A stretch of 64,000 nt of DNA, from positions 1,068,755-1,132,754 of the forward strand of contig NZ_LMEX01000001.1 of NCBI RefSeq assembly GCF_001426645.1, in the 5' to 3' direction. Shown here piece by piece: positions 33,678 through 43,426 of this stretch (positions are counted from its first letter, which is position 1; every line of letters begins with the position of its first letter). Source of the DNA: Rhodanobacter sp. Root480. GTDB lineage: Bacteria > Pseudomonadota > Gammaproteobacteria > Xanthomonadales > Rhodanobacteraceae. Made by a program: the position numbers and the translations under genes. A model generated the notes under the pieces. The model was given only the letters and a program-made list of their open reading frames with translations. It did no database searches and was not told the DNA's origin.

Positions 33678-36600
33678 CCGGTATTCGCCACCCACCTCGT
33701 AGAGCGCATGGCTAATCTGCCCCAACGAGTTGTACTTCACCGCCTCCATCAACCGCTCAAACACATTCCCCCGCTCCCGCGCCGTGTCCTGCAGCGACCG
33801 CAAGCTCCCCGGCACCAGCGCATTCCGCGCGTCACCATACATCTTCACATGCGCAATCTGCGCCCCCTTCTCCTCAGGGGTCGATCGAATCAACTCGATC
33901 TCGGTAGCAATCTCCCCGCCATGGTCCTTCGGCAGGAACGTATTCACGCCAATCAACGGCAACGAGCCATCGTGCTTCTTGTGCTCGTAATACATCGACT
34001 CTTCCTGGATTTTGCCGCGCTGGTACATGGTATCCATCGCGCCAAGCACGCCGCCCCGCTCGCTGATCGCCTCGAACTCCTTGTACACCGCTTCCTCGAC
34101 CAGGTCGGTCAGGGTGTCGACCACGTAGCTGCCCTGCCACGGGTTCTCGTTGAAGTTGAGCCCCAGCTCCTTGTTGATGATCATCTGGATCGCCACCGCA
34201 CGGCGCACGCTTTCCTCGGTCGGCGTGGTGATCGCCTCATCGTAGGCATTGGTATGCAGCGAGTTGCAGTTGTCGAACAGCGCGTACATCGCCTGCAGCG
34301 TGGTGCGGATGTCGTTGAACTGGATTTCCTGCGCGTGCAGCGAGCGGCCTGAAGTCTGGATGTGGTACTTCATCATCTGGCTGCGGCTGCTGGCGCCGTA
34401 GCGCTCGCGCATGGCGCGGGCCCAGATGCGGCGGGCGACGCGGCCGATGACGGTGTATTCCGGGTCCATGCCGTTGGAGAAGAAGAAGCTGAGGTTGGGC
34501 GCGAAGTCGTCCACCTTCATGCCGCGGGCGAGGTAGTACTCGACGATGGTGAAGCCGTTGCTCAAGGTGAAGGCGAGCTGGCTGATCGGGTTGGCGCCGG
34601 CTTCGGCGATGTGATAACCGCTGATGCTCACCGAGTAGAAGTTGCGCACCTTGTGGTCGACGAAGTACTGCTGGATGTCGCCCATCATGCGCAGCGCGAA
34701 TTCGGTGGAGAAGATGCAGGTGTTCTGCGCCTGGTCTTCCTTCAGGATGTCGGCCTGCACGGTGCCGCGCACCTGGGTCAGCGTTTCGGTCTTGATGCGC
34801 GCATAGGTTTCGGCATCGACCAGTTCGTCGCCGGCGACGCCGAGCAGGCCGAGGCCAAGGCCGTCGTTGCCCTTGGGCAGGTCGCCCAGGTATTGCGGGC
34901 GCTGGCGGCCTTCGTAGAGCTTGGCGATCTTCTTTTCCGCGGCGGCCCAGCGGGCGTCGTCCTCGCGCAGGTATTTCTCCACGTTCTGGTCGATGGCGGT
35001 GTTCATGAACATCGCCAGGATCATCGGCGCGGGGCCGTTGATGGTCATCGACACCGAGGTACTGGGCGCGCTCAAGTCGAAGCCGGAGTACAGCTTCTTC
35101 ATGTCGTCGAGCGTGGCGATGTTGACGCCGGAGTTGCCGATCTTGCCGTAGATGTCCGGGCGCGGCGCCGGGTCTTCGCCGTACAGGGTGACCGAGTCGA
35201 ACGCGGTGGACAGGCGCGTGGCGGCGCCGCCCTGGCTGAGGTAATGGAAGCGGCGGTTGGTGCGCTCGGGCGTGCCTTCGCCGGCGAACATGCGGGTGGG
35301 GTCTTCGCCGCTGCGGCGGTACGGGTAGACGCCGCCGGTGTACGGGTAGTGGCCCGGCAGGTTCTCCTTGCCGAGGAAGGTGAGGAGTTCGCCCCAGTCC
35401 TTGGATTTGGGTGGGGAGACTTTGGGGATTTTCTGGTGGCTGAGGGATTCGCGGTAGTTGTCGACGCGGATGACCTGGTCGCGGACCTTGTATTCGTTGA
35501 CGTCGGCGGTGACGGAGGCGTAGAGCGCGGGCCATTCGCGGAGCTGGTGGATGGCTTCGTGGGTGAGTTCCTTCAGGGCGGCGTTGTAGCGTTGGCGCAG
35601 GGTTAGCAGGCTGCGATCGGGCTGGGGGGGCGCTTCGACTCCGCCCTGCGGGCTACGCTCAGCGTGATCGGTTTCAGGTTTGCGTGCAGTCTCCTCATCC
35701 GATCCTCCTGAGCGTAGGCGCGCGGCGCCGGAGTCGAAGGACGCGCGCAGGTCGGCGCTGCTGTACAGATCGAGCGGGCGCGGCAAAAGTGGATCGCCCA
35801 ATTCCTTCAACGCCTCGTAATAATGCTGCGCCTTGCTGGCGAATTCGGCCTGGGTTTCGATGGCCTTGTTGATGGCGCGGCCCTGCTCGGCGATTTCGGC
35901 GAGGTAGCGGATGCGGGCGCCGGGGATGAGGACGGTGGCGCGGGGTTCTTTCAGGGTGGTGTCGAGCTGAGGCTGGAAATCGCAGCCCGCTTTTCCCATT
36001 CCCGATTCCCCATTCCCGATTCCCAACTTGTGCCGCAGCAGGCGGCACAAGTTCGCGAACATCCAGGTGACGCCGGGGTCGTTGAACTGGCTGGCGATGG
36101 TGGGATAGACGGGCACGTCCTCGTCTTTCACGGTGAACGCGGTGCGGTTGCGTTTCCATTGTTTGCGCACGTCGCGCAGGGCGTCTTCGGCGCCGCGCTT
36201 GTCGTATTTGTTCAGCACGATCAGCTCGGCGAAGTCGATCATGTCGATCTTCTCCAGCTGGCTGGCGGCGCCGTAGTCGCTGGTCATCACGTAGACGGGG
36301 AAATCGACCAGGTCGACGATTTCCGAATCGCTCTGGCCGATGCCGGCGGTCTCGACGATCACCAGGTCGTAGGGCTGGCTTTTCAGGAACGCGATGCAGT
36401 CGTGCAGCACCACGCTGGTGGCGGCGTGCTGGCGGCGGGTGGCCATCGAGCGCATGAACACGCGGTGGCTGCGCAGCGAGTTCATGCGGATGCGGTCACC
36501 CAGCAGCGCGCCACCGGAACGGCGACGTGTGGGATCGACGGCCAGCACGGCGATGCGCATGTGGGGGAACGCATGCAGGAAGCGCAGCAGCAGTTCGTCG

Positions 36601-37307
36601 ACCACGGAGGATTTGCCGGCGCCGCCGGTGCCTGTGAGGCCGAGGACCGGCGTAGCCGGTCGGGAATCGGGAATCGGGAATGGGGAATCGGTAGAGCCGC
36701 TTGCCCACTCTTTGCGCAACTTGGTGAGTTCGGCATCGCTGAATACGCCGTCTTCGAGTGCGCTGAGCATGCGGCCGATGCTGATCTCGTCGTCGATGTC
36801 CGGCGCGTGCGCTTTTACCGATTCCCCATTCCCCATTCCCGATTCCCGCGCGCGCCCCGCGCGCGCCACCACATCCTCGATCATCTCCACCAGGCCCAGC
36901 TTCATGCCGTCATTGGGGTGATAGATGCGTTCGACGCCGTAGTCCTGCAGCTCGCGGATTTCCTCCGGGGTGATGGTGCCGCCACCGCCGCCGAAGACGC
37001 GGATGTGGCCGGCGCCACGCTCGAGCAGCATGTCGATCATGTACTTGAAGTACTCGACGTGGCCGCCCTGGTACGACGAGATGGCGATGGCGTCGGCGTC
37101 TTCCTGCAGGGCGGCGCGCACCACGTCTTCCACCGAGCGGTTGTGGCCCAGGTGGATCACTTCGGCGCCTTGCGACTGGATGATCCGCCGCATGATGTTG
37201 ATGGCCGCGTCGTGGCCGTCGAACAGGCTGGCGGCGGTGACGAAGCGCAGTGGCGTGGTTTCTGCCGGCTGGGTGCCAGGGGGGACGTGCTTGGCGGGGG
37301 AACTCAT
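33666..37307 (-). CDS. icmF: fused isobutyryl-CoA mutase (IcmF)
   Basis: A 1213-residue B12 enzyme that interconverts isobutyryl-CoA and n-butyryl-CoA. Order of domains: B12-binding (about 20-145, with [11 protein letters not shown] carrying the Asp-x-His ligand), MeaI-type G-protein chaperone (about 220-470, P-loop [16 protein letters not shown]), linker, and mutase TIM barrel (about 650-1213, [22 protein letters not shown]). This is the IcmF order; methylmalonyl-CoA mutase has B12 at the C-end. It is over 100 residues longer than typical IcmF because of repeat-encoded inserts in linkers (about 153-164, 202-218, 429-439, 520-566). ATG 37307 matches the family start. It suits valine catabolism with the leucine dehydrogenase and liu genes nearby. 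Confidence 0.95.
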   Translation of the reverse strand: MSSPAKHVPPGTQPAETTPLRFVTAASLFDGHDAAINIMRRIIQSQGAEVIHLGHNRSVEDVVRAALQEDADAIAISSYQGGHVEYFKYMIDMLLERGAGHIRVFGGGGGTITPEEIRELQDYGVERIYHPNDGMKLGLVEMIEDVVARAGRARESGMGNGESVKAHAPDIDDEISIGRMLSALEDGVFSDAELTKLRKEWASGSTDSPFPIPDSRPATPVLGLTGTGGAGKSSVVDELLLRFLHAFPHMRIAVLAVDPTRRRSGGALLGDRIRMNSLRSHRVFMRSMATRRQHAATSVVLHDCIAFLKSQPYDLVIVETAGIGQSDSEIVDLVDFPVYVMTSDYGAASQLEKIDMIDFAELIVLNKYDKRGAEDALRDVRKQWKRNRTAFTVKDEDVPVYPTIASQFNDPGVTWMFANLCRLLRHKLGIGNGESGMGKAGCDFQPQLDTTLKEPRATVLIPGARIRYLAEIAEQGRAINKAIETQAEFASKAQHYYEALKELGDPLLPRPLDLYSSADLRASFDSGAARLRSGGSDEETARKPETDHAERSPQGGVEAPPQPDRSLLTLRQRYNAALKELTHEAIHQLREWPALYASVTADVNEYKVRDQVIRVDNYRESLSHQKIPKVSPPKSKDWGELLTFLGKENLPGHYPYTGGVYPYRRSGEDPTRMFAGEGTPERTNRRFHYLSQGGAATRLSTAFDSVTLYGEDPAPRPDIYGKIGNSGVNIATLDDMKKLYSGFDLSAPSTSVSMTINGPAPMILAMFMNTAIDQNVEKYLREDDARWAAAEKKIAKLYEGRQRPQYLGDLPKGNDGLGLGLLGVAGDELVDAETYARIKTETLTQVRGTVQADILKEDQAQNTCIFSTEFALRMMGDIQQYFVDHKVRNFYSVSISGYHIAEAGANPISQLAFTLSNGFTIVEYYLARGMKVDDFAPNLSFFFSNGMDPEYTVIGRVARRIWARAMRERYGASSRSQMMKYHIQTSGRSLHAQEIQFNDIRTTLQAMYALFDNCNSLHTNAYDEAITTPTEESVRRAVAIQMIINKELGLNFNENPWQGSYVVDTLTDLVEEAVYKEFEAISERGGVLGAMDTMYQRGKIQEESMYYEHKKHDGSLPLIGVNTFLPKDHGGEIATEIELIRSTPEEKGAQIAHVKMYGDARNALVPGSLRSLQDTARERGNVFERLMEAVKYNSLGQISHALYEVGGEYRRNM
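35631..35739. repeat. inverted pair of palindromic repeats inside icmF
   Basis: GCTTCGACTCCG...CTACGCTCAG (35632-35662) and its inverted relative CTGAGCGTAG...CGGAGTCGAAG (35708-35739) flank about 45 nt. This is the intergenic type of repeat seen in Xanthomonadales, here within the linker of icmF and read through in frame (residues about 520-566, encoding a polar, Arg/Glu-rich stretch). Confidence 0.65.
35995..36023. repeat. heptamer repeat in icmF (4 units)
   Basis: Alternating CCATTCC and CGATTCC heptamers, four units, encode part of the linker [10 protein letters not shown] (about residues 429-438) after the G domain. The same heptamer family occurs at 36662, 36820 and, outside the gene, at 56645. 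Confidence 0.75.
36662..36689. repeat. heptamer repeat in icmF (4 units)
   Basis: Four GGGAATC/GGGAATG units (28 nt) encode [10 protein letters not shown] on the minus strand, just before the G-domain P-loop. Confidence 0.75.
36820..36847. repeat. heptamer repeat in icmF (4 units)
   Basis: GATTCCC, CATTCCC, CATTCCC, GATTCCC, exactly 28 nt, encoding [10 protein letters not shown] between the B12 and G domains. Confidence 0.75.
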
Positions 37308-37411
37308 GGCAACTCCGGACTCGAAAGCTTGCGTGGTCCGGTCGATTCTAGTCGCGCGGTGCGTTTTCGATTGTCGCGATGCAATAAACGTGCGTTCGAA
37401 AAAGCCCTGAT

Positions 37412-38338
37412 TTACAGGCTCAGCGAGAGATCCGGGCTGCCGACGACGTGTGTGCCGACGGGTTCGCCGCGAATGAAAGCCAGCACGGCGGCCATCACCT
37501 CGGGCGCAACCAGCACGCGACGATGCCCCAGCCCCTGCGTGGTGAGCATACGGGCGCCGGGCCAGTGCTGGGCGTAACGCTCGCCTTCGGCCCACGGCAC
37601 GTCGCCGTCGTCCAGATCATGCACGATCAGGCAGGGCTGGCCGTAGTCGCGCACGCGGCGTGCAACCTGCAGATCATCCACGTCGATACCGGTGCGTTGC
37701 CGATGCCAGGCGAAGAACGGTTTGCGCAGGTGTTCGCCGAGTCGCACGAAACGGAAGAAGCGGCCCGCCGCCGCGTGCATGTCGGCGGCGGGCGCCACCA
37801 GGATGCATTTTTCGGCATGCCACTGCTCATCCTGCGCGAACGCCAGCGCGGCGCCGCCCAGAGAGTGGGCAATGGCCAGGGCGGCGGTGCCGTAGTGGCG
37901 ACCCACGGCGCGCACGGTGTCAGCGAACTCGGGCAGCGTGCACAGCGTGCCACTGCTGTGGCCGTGACCGGGCTGGTCGAAGGTGATCACGGCAAATCCC
38001 ATCGCCCGCAATGCGGCCACCCACGGCAGAAAACGCAGACCGAAGCTGGACCAGCCGTGCACCAGCAGCGCGTACGGTTGCGTGGCGGGGTCGCCCCAGA
38101 CATAGGTGGCGATGGTTTCGCCGTTGACCTGCAACTGGCCGCGCTGCATGTCGTCGCCTGCCTGCGCCGCCTGTGCGCGACGGCGGCTGCTGGCGAACGG
38201 CGTGGCAAACAGGCGCGCGGCGCGGTTCACCGTGTGCGTGGGCGCAAGCCGCCCGCCCAGTACAAACGCGGCACGCACGGCGCCCAGCTTGAGGCGGGCG
38301 GAAAATCCGGGGCGATCCATCACGGTTCGGGTTGGCAT
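37412..38338 (-). CDS. alpha/beta hydrolase
   Basis: A 308-residue cytoplasmic hydrolase, start ATG 38338, 10 nt after the TetR stop. It shows [20 protein letters not shown], the elbow [12 protein letters not shown] (Ser), [10 protein letters not shown] (Asp) and QGLGHRRVL (His). Close spacing makes it cotranscribed with the TetR gene, so it is probably under its control. The variant AHSLGG elbow is common in esterases and C-C hydrolases. Substrate unknown. Confidence 0.85.
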   Translation of the reverse strand: MPTRTVMDRPGFSARLKLGAVRAAFVLGGRLAPTHTVNRAARLFATPFASSRRRAQAAQAGDDMQRGQLQVNGETIATYVWGDPATQPYALLVHGWSSFGLRFLPWVAALRAMGFAVITFDQPGHGHSSGTLCTLPEFADTVRAVGRHYGTAALAIAHSLGGAALAFAQDEQWHAEKCILVAPAADMHAAAGRFFRFVRLGEHLRKPFFAWHRQRTGIDVDDLQVARRVRDYGQPCLIVHDLDDGDVPWAEGERYAQHWPGARMLTTQGLGHRRVLVAPEVMAAVLAFIRGEPVGTHVVGSPDLSLSL

Positions 38339-38348
38339 GGGCGGGATC

Positions 38349-38951
38349 TCAGGCTTGCCAGCTGCGCCACAGGCGCTCGAAGGCGCGCTCGGCGTGGCGT
38401 TTGGCTTGATCAAAACCGAATAGCCCGCCGTCGTGGTGCAGGCCGAGCATCAGCGCGTAGATTTCGAAGGCGAGCAGTTCGGCGTCGGTGTCGGCGCGCA
38501 GGTGGCCTTCATCCACCGCCTGCCCGATCGCCTTGCACAGTTCGTGGCGCCAGCCGGCCATCTGCGCCACCACGCTGTCGTGCAGGGGGCCGCTGCGGCC
38601 GTCGTATTCGCTGGCCGATGACAGAAGCACGCAACCGCTCTGGAATTGGCGACCCCAGTCGAACCAGTTGGCCACGATCGCCCGCAGCCGCGGCAGGCCG
38701 CGTGGCCGCTTCAGCGCGGGTGCCAGCACCGTGGCCATGAAGCGCTGGCCGCCGGCGTCGAGCACCGCCAGCTGCAACTCCTCGCGCGAGCCGAAATGCG
38801 CGAACACGCCGCTCTTGGACATGCCCACGTCGGCGGCCAGGCTGCCGATGGACAGGCCTTCCAGCCCGCCGTTGCAGGCCAGCGCGTAGGCGTGGTCGAG
38901 TATGGTTTCGCGCGTGGCGGCGCGTTTTCCGGTGGTGATTGGGGTGCTCAT
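38349..38951 (-). CDS. TetR-family regulator
   Basis: A 200-residue regulator starting at ATG 38951 (MSTPITTGKRAATRETIL). The HTH is LEGLSIGSLAADVGMSKSGVFAHFGSREEL, then a helical ligand domain of the TetR_C type (NWFDWGRQFQSGCVLLSSASEY). It precedes the hydrolase in one operon and faces the M48 protease gene across 103 nt. It most likely represses its own operon through the palindrome at 38967. Confidence 0.9.
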   Translation of the reverse strand: MSTPITTGKRAATRETILDHAYALACNGGLEGLSIGSLAADVGMSKSGVFAHFGSREELQLAVLDAGGQRFMATVLAPALKRPRGLPRLRAIVANWFDWGRQFQSGCVLLSSASEYDGRSGPLHDSVVAQMAGWRHELCKAIGQAVDEGHLRADTDAELLAFEIYALMLGLHHDGGLFGFDQAKRHAERAFERLWRSWQA

Positions 38952-38962
38952 GACATGATAAA

Positions 38963-38980
38963 TAGCACGATCGTTCGTTC
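38963..38980. promoter_or_regulatory. candidate TetR operator
   Basis: ACGATCGT (38967-38974) is a perfect palindrome in TAGCACGATCGTTCGTTC, 16 nt before the TetR start codon. Placement in the divergent promoter region suggests autorepression and perhaps control of the M48 gene. Inferred from symmetry and position. Confidence 0.4.
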
Positions 38981-39054
38981 TTTTCAATGGAACAACCACG
39001 CGGCAGTGATGTGTTGTCCGTATGCTGGCGGTCACACGTCCAAGGAGGAGCACC

Positions 39055-39852
39055 ATGAAATACCGTCACCTGCTGGCGCCGCTGGCCACCGTGCTGCTGA
39101 GCGCCTGTGTCACCTCGCCCACCGGTCGCTCGCAATTGATGATGGTGTCCGATACGCAGATGAACCAGATGGGGCTGACTGCGTTCAACGACATGCGCAA
39201 GCAGGGCAAGTTTGTCGACGCGCCGCGCGAGCGCGCCTACGCCACCTGCGTGTCGAAAGCGCTGATCTCGGTGCTGCCGCCGCCGTGGAACACGCAGCAG
39301 TGGGAAGTGCAGATCGTGGATGACGACACGGCCAACGCGTTCGCCCTGCCCGGCGGCCGCATCGGCGTGAACAAGGGCATGTTCAAGCTCGCCAACAACC
39401 AGGATCAGCTGGCGGTGGTGCTGGGCCACGAGCTGTCGCACGTGGTGGCGCGTCATGGCGCCGAACGCGTTTCCGACAACATGGCCACGCAGGCGGCGGT
39501 GGCGGCGGGCACCGCGTATGCCGGCACGCGCGGCACCAACACCGGCTATGTTGCCGCGGCGCTGGGCCTGGGCGCGCAGGTGGGCATCCTGTTGCCGTTC
39601 TCGCGCACGCAGGAAAGCGAGGCCGATACGCTGGGCCAGCGCTACATGGCCAAGGCCGGTTTCGACCCGCGCGCGGCGGTGACGCTGTGGCAGAAAATGG
39701 GCGCGCAAGGCGGCAGCAAGCCGCCGGCGTTTCTCTCCACCCACCCTTCCACCGGCAACCGGGCGCAGGCGCTGAACCAGCAGGCGCAGCAGTTGATGCC
39801 GGTGTACGAGAACGCGCGCAAGAGCGGCCACGCACCAAATTGCCGCATGTAA
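39055..39852 (+). CDS. M48-family zinc metalloprotease lipoprotein
   Basis: A 265-residue lipoprotein (lipobox LLSAC, Cys 18) of peptidase family M48, like E. coli LoiP/YcaL. The zinc site is HELSH (125-129) with the third ligand in ESEAD; the AFALPGGRIGV strand is typical. It should act on the inner face of the outer membrane in envelope quality control. AAGGAGGAG lies just before ATG 39055. Confidence 0.95.
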   Translation: MKYRHLLAPLATVLLSACVTSPTGRSQLMMVSDTQMNQMGLTAFNDMRKQGKFVDAPRERAYATCVSKALISVLPPPWNTQQWEVQIVDDDTANAFALPGGRIGVNKGMFKLANNQDQLAVVLGHELSHVVARHGAERVSDNMATQAAVAAGTAYAGTRGTNTGYVAAALGLGAQVGILLPFSRTQESEADTLGQRYMAKAGFDPRAAVTLWQKMGAQGGSKPPAFLSTHPSTGNRAQALNQQAQQLMPVYENARKSGHAPNCRM

Positions 39853-39923
39853 CTGGCGGCCCCGCGTTTGCTGCGTCGCGGAACTACCTTCACGGACGAA
39901 GTATTAGACTCCGCGCCAGTTTC

Positions 39924-39949
39924 ATCGCCCCGGCCTCGGTCGGGGCGAT
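39924..39949. terminator. strong hairpin after the M48 gene
   Basis: ATCGCCCCG (39924-39932) pairs perfectly with CGGGGCGAT (39941-39949) around an 8-nt loop. Only scattered T runs follow (TTTCAGGGTTTTCTGTTT). It lies 72 nt after the M48 stop and 97 nt before leucine dehydrogenase, so a terminator is likely but a leader element cannot be excluded. Confidence 0.5.
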
Positions 39950-40045
39950 CAGTTTCAGGGTTTTCTGTTTCCGGGGCGGTGGTGGTTGCATCGCCCCAGT
40001 CTGTAGATGCCGTCTGGCACCGTAATCCATGGAGTCACCGTTCCA

Positions 40046-41149
40046 ATGATTTTTGAAACCATCGCCAACACGGGTCACGAAGAAGTCGTTTTTTGCCACA
40101 ACAAGGACGCCGGCCTGAAGGCCATCATCGCGATCCACAACACGGTGCTGGGCCCTGCGCTCGGCGGTTTGCGCATGTGGCCGTACAAGACCGAGCAGGA
40201 GGCGGTGAACGACGTGCTGCGGTTGTCGCGCGGCATGACGTTCAAGAACGCGGTGGCCGGCCTGAACCTGGGCGGCGGCAAGGCGGTGATCATCGGTGAT
40301 CCCAGCAAGGACAAGTCGGAGGCGCTGTTCCGCGCGTTCGGCCGTTTCGTCAACTCGCTCAACGGCCGCTACATCACCGCCGAGGACGTGGGCATCGACG
40401 TCAACGACATGGAGTACGTGTTCCGCGAAACCGATTACGTGACCGGCGTGCACCAGGTGCATGGCGGCTCGGGCGACCCGTCGCCGTTCACCGCCTACGG
40501 CTCGCTGCAGGGCGTGATGGCCTCGCTGCAGGCGAAGTACGGCAACGAGGACGTGGGCAAGTACAGCTATGCCGTGCAGGGCTGTGGCCACGTGGGCGGC
40601 GAGTTCATCAAGCTGCTGCGCGAACAGGGTGCCAAGGTGTTCGTCACCGACATCAACAAGGAAGCGGTGCAGCGCTGCGTCGACGAGCTGGGCTGCGAGG
40701 CGGTGGGCCTGGACGAGATCTATGACGTCGACGCCGACGTCTATTCGCCCTGCGCGCTGGGCGGCACCGTCAACGAGCAGACCATCGACCGCATCAAGGC
40801 GAAGATCATCTGCGGCCCGGCCAACAACCAGCTGGCCACCGACGAGATCGGCGATGAACTGCAGAAGCGCGGCGTGCTGTACGCGCCGGATTACGCGGTG
40901 AACGCCGGCGGCGTGATGAACGTGTCGCTGGAAATCGACGGCTACAACCGCGAGCGCGCGATGCGCATGATGCGCACGATCTATTACAACCTGGGGCGCA
41001 TCTTCGAGATTTCGAAGACCGAGAACATCCCCACCTATCGCGCCGCCGACCGCCTGGCCGAAGAACGCATCAACGCGATCGGCAAGATCAAGCTGGCGCA
41101 CATGGGTAACGGCGGGACGCGCTTCCAGGGGCGGATGCGGGGGCAGTAA
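40046..41149 (+). CDS. ldh: leucine dehydrogenase (Glu/Leu/Phe/Val dehydrogenase family)
   Basis: A 367-residue enzyme, the length of Bacillus leucine dehydrogenase, that deaminates leucine, valine and isoleucine to keto acids with NAD+. Visible: LGPALGGLRMW, GMTFKNAVAGLNLGGGKAV with the two catalytic lysines (67 and 79), NGRYITAEDVG, ETDYVTG and the cofactor loop VQGCGHVGGE. ATG 40046 has GGAG 12 nt before it and matches the family start; a longer GTG or ATG reading is unlikely. It would feed the IcmF and liu pathways in the same window. Confidence 0.93.
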   Translation: MIFETIANTGHEEVVFCHNKDAGLKAIIAIHNTVLGPALGGLRMWPYKTEQEAVNDVLRLSRGMTFKNAVAGLNLGGGKAVIIGDPSKDKSEALFRAFGRFVNSLNGRYITAEDVGIDVNDMEYVFRETDYVTGVHQVHGGSGDPSPFTAYGSLQGVMASLQAKYGNEDVGKYSYAVQGCGHVGGEFIKLLREQGAKVFVTDINKEAVQRCVDELGCEAVGLDEIYDVDADVYSPCALGGTVNEQTIDRIKAKIICGPANNQLATDEIGDELQKRGVLYAPDYAVNAGGVMNVSLEIDGYNRERAMRMMRTIYYNLGRIFEISKTENIPTYRAADRLAEERINAIGKIKLAHMGNGGTRFQGRMRGQ

Positions 41150-41161
41150 GCCCGACCCGCA

Positions 41162-41238
41162 TGTAGGAGCGACTTCAGTCGCGATGCTCTTGCCTTGGAC
41201 TCTGCAGCAAGAGCATCGCGACTGAAGTCGCTCCTACA
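41162..41238. repeat. long perfect inverted repeat (BIME/REP-like)
   Basis: Two perfect 32-nt arms (41162-41193 and 41207-41238) with a 13-nt loop, the outer ends reading TGTAGGAGCGACTTCAGTCG and its complement. This TGTAGGAGCGACTTCAGTCGCGA repeat is common in Xanthomonadales/Pseudomonas-type REP families. It lies between leucine dehydrogenase and the FUSC gene and may end the former's transcript. Confidence 0.85.
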
Positions 41239-41281
41239 GGAAGAGCATCACGGGCGCGGGTTCGCACCGTATGCTTGACGC

Positions 41282-43426
41282 ATGACGCAAACGTCCACTC
41301 TCTCCAGCTACTGGTTTCGCCTGCTCGGCTACGACCGCTTTGCCGAATGCGTGCGCGTGCTGCTGGCGCTGGGCGGCATCGTGGCCTATGGGCTGGTCAG
41401 TGGCCAGCTGGCCGCGATCATCCCGATCCTGCTGGGCGCGATCGCCTGCGCGCTGGCGGAAACGGAAGACCAGTGGCGCAATCGCCTGATCACCCTGCTG
41501 GTGACGCTGGCCTGTTTCTCGGTGGCCGCGGTAGCGGTGGAATGGCTGTTGCCGCATCCGGTGGCGTTCGCGATCGGCCTGTGGTTGTCGACCGTGCTGC
41601 TGGTGATGCTGGGCGCGTTGAGCGGGCGCTACAGCACGATCGCCGGCGCCACGCTGATCCTGGCGGTGTACACGATGCTCGCCTCGGACCTCGCCGGCGG
41701 TGCGCCGGAGGGCGGCTTGTTGCTGGAGCCGGCGCGGATGCTGGCCGGTGCCGCCTGGTACGGCGTGCTGTCGCTGCTGTGGAGCGCCCTCTCGCCGCAG
41801 CAGGCGGTGCGGCACGCGCTGGCCCGGTTGTTTCGCGCGCTGGCCGATCAACTGGACGGCAAGGCGGCGCTGTTCCTGCCCTTGCGCGGGCGCGATGACC
41901 AGGCGCTGCAACTGGCCCTGGCGCGGCGCAACGAGAACGTGGTGGCAGCACTCAACGACACCCGCCTGATGCTGATCGACCGCATCGGCAGCCGCCGCGC
42001 ACGCGGCACCACCGCGGTATTGCTGCAACGCTATTTCATGGCGCAGGACATCCACGAACGGATCAACTCCTCGCACTATCCCTACGACGCGCTGGCCAGG
42101 GCGTTCTTCCACAGCGACGTGCTGTTTCGCTGCGAGCACCTGCTGCGGTTGCAGGCCAGCCGCTGCCGCCAGCTTGCCGATGCGTTGCGCCGGCGCGGCA
42201 GGATCGGGCGCGACGACGATGTGGAGGCGGCGTTTGCCGACGTGCGCACCTCGCTCGAATCCCTGCGCGAGACGCCGCACGAACCGGCGCTGCTGCGCGC
42301 CGTCGATGGGCTGGCCAGCAACCTGGCCGCCATCCACGACCTGCTCGATGGCAGGGTGCTGCTGGACAGGCACATGGAATCGACGCTGCAGGACCCGGCG
42401 CCGCAATCCCTCGCCGACGCCTGGGCGCGCATCCGCGCCCAGTTCAGCCCCCGCGCGCCGCGGTTCCGCCACGCCATACGACTGGCCACCGCCCTGCTGG
42501 TGGGCGACGTGGTGATGCGGCTGGTACATCCGCAACATGGCTACTGGATCATGATGACCACGCTGTTCGTGTGTCAGCCGAGTTATCACGCCACCTGGCG
42601 CGTGCTGCTGCAACGCATGGGCGGCACCATCGCGGGGTTGGTGATCGGCTGGGCGGCGCTGCACTCGATCACGCCGCTATGGCAGTTGCCGCTGATCGCG
42701 TTGACCGGCGTGGCGTTTTTCGCAGCCCGCCATCGCCGCTACGGCGTGGCCACGGCGATGATCACGCTGTTCGTGGTGATGCTGGTGAACCAGGTGGGCG
42801 ACGGCTACGCGGTGATGCTGCCGCGGTTGTTCGACACGCTGGCCGGCGCCGCGATTGCCGCGCTGGCGATCCACTTCATCCTGCCGGACTGGCAAGCGCG
42901 GCAACCGGGCCAGTTGCTGGCCGATACGCTGCACAGCGACGCCCGTTACCTGGCCAGGATCCTGCCGCAATACCGCAGCGGCAAACACGACGACCTCGAC
43001 TACCGCATTGCCCGTCGCGACGCCCACAACGCCATCGCCGCGCTGAGCGGCCTGCTCGGCCAGATGTTGCGCGAGCCCGGCGGCAAGCACCGCCAAGATG
43101 ATGTGCTGTTGCGATTCCTGACCGCCGCCCAGGTCCTGCTGGGCCACTTGTCCACCCTGGGCAGCCATCGGCAGATGCTGTCCGCCGATGCCGTCAACGC
43201 GGTCATCGAGCGGGGGGACCAGGCCGTGGCGGCCTTGCAGCGTGTGGCCGATGCGGTACTGGCATCCGAAAAACTCGCCATCGACCCGGCAGACATTGCG
43301 GCAGATGGTGCCGAACCTTCCCTCCCGAATGACGACGTGGCGACCCTGGTGTTGAACCAGTTGGCGCTGGTGCGCGGCCAATGCCGCAAGCTGGCCGAGC
43401 TGACCGCGGAATGGCAGCCGCGCTGA
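41282..43426 (+). CDS. FUSC-family inner-membrane protein (YccS/YhfK-like)
   Basis: A 714-residue protein with two membrane blocks, each with about five to six helices (residues ~25-140 and ~395-520), separated and followed by cytoplasmic helical domains. This is the YccS/YhfK layout of the fusaric-acid-resistance (FUSC) superfamily, linked to efflux of aromatic acids; FUSC marks include IIPILLGAIACALAE and YWIMMTTLFVCQPSYHATWRV. It may export aromatic compounds, interesting beside an aryl-polyene cluster, but it is separated from that operon by 350 nt. Confidence 0.88.
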   Translation: MTQTSTLSSYWFRLLGYDRFAECVRVLLALGGIVAYGLVSGQLAAIIPILLGAIACALAETEDQWRNRLITLLVTLACFSVAAVAVEWLLPHPVAFAIGLWLSTVLLVMLGALSGRYSTIAGATLILAVYTMLASDLAGGAPEGGLLLEPARMLAGAAWYGVLSLLWSALSPQQAVRHALARLFRALADQLDGKAALFLPLRGRDDQALQLALARRNENVVAALNDTRLMLIDRIGSRRARGTTAVLLQRYFMAQDIHERINSSHYPYDALARAFFHSDVLFRCEHLLRLQASRCRQLADALRRRGRIGRDDDVEAAFADVRTSLESLRETPHEPALLRAVDGLASNLAAIHDLLDGRVLLDRHMESTLQDPAPQSLADAWARIRAQFSPRAPRFRHAIRLATALLVGDVVMRLVHPQHGYWIMMTTLFVCQPSYHATWRVLLQRMGGTIAGLVIGWAALHSITPLWQLPLIALTGVAFFAARHRRYGVATAMITLFVVMLVNQVGDGYAVMLPRLFDTLAGAAIAALAIHFILPDWQARQPGQLLADTLHSDARYLARILPQYRSGKHDDLDYRIARRDAHNAIAALSGLLGQMLREPGGKHRQDDVLLRFLTAAQVLLGHLSTLGSHRQMLSADAVNAVIERGDQAVAALQRVADAVLASEKLAIDPADIAADGAEPSLPNDDVATLVLNQLALVRGQCRKLAELTAEWQPR

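Noticed and set aside
36662-36847. Heptamer blocks considered as a sequencing or assembly artefact or a frameshift in icmF
   Set aside because: The reading frame is open through all blocks and domain order is kept, so they are genuine in-frame inserts.
35823-37577. 584-codon frame antisense to icmF
   Set aside because: It reflects the high third-position GC of icmF; no domain is present.
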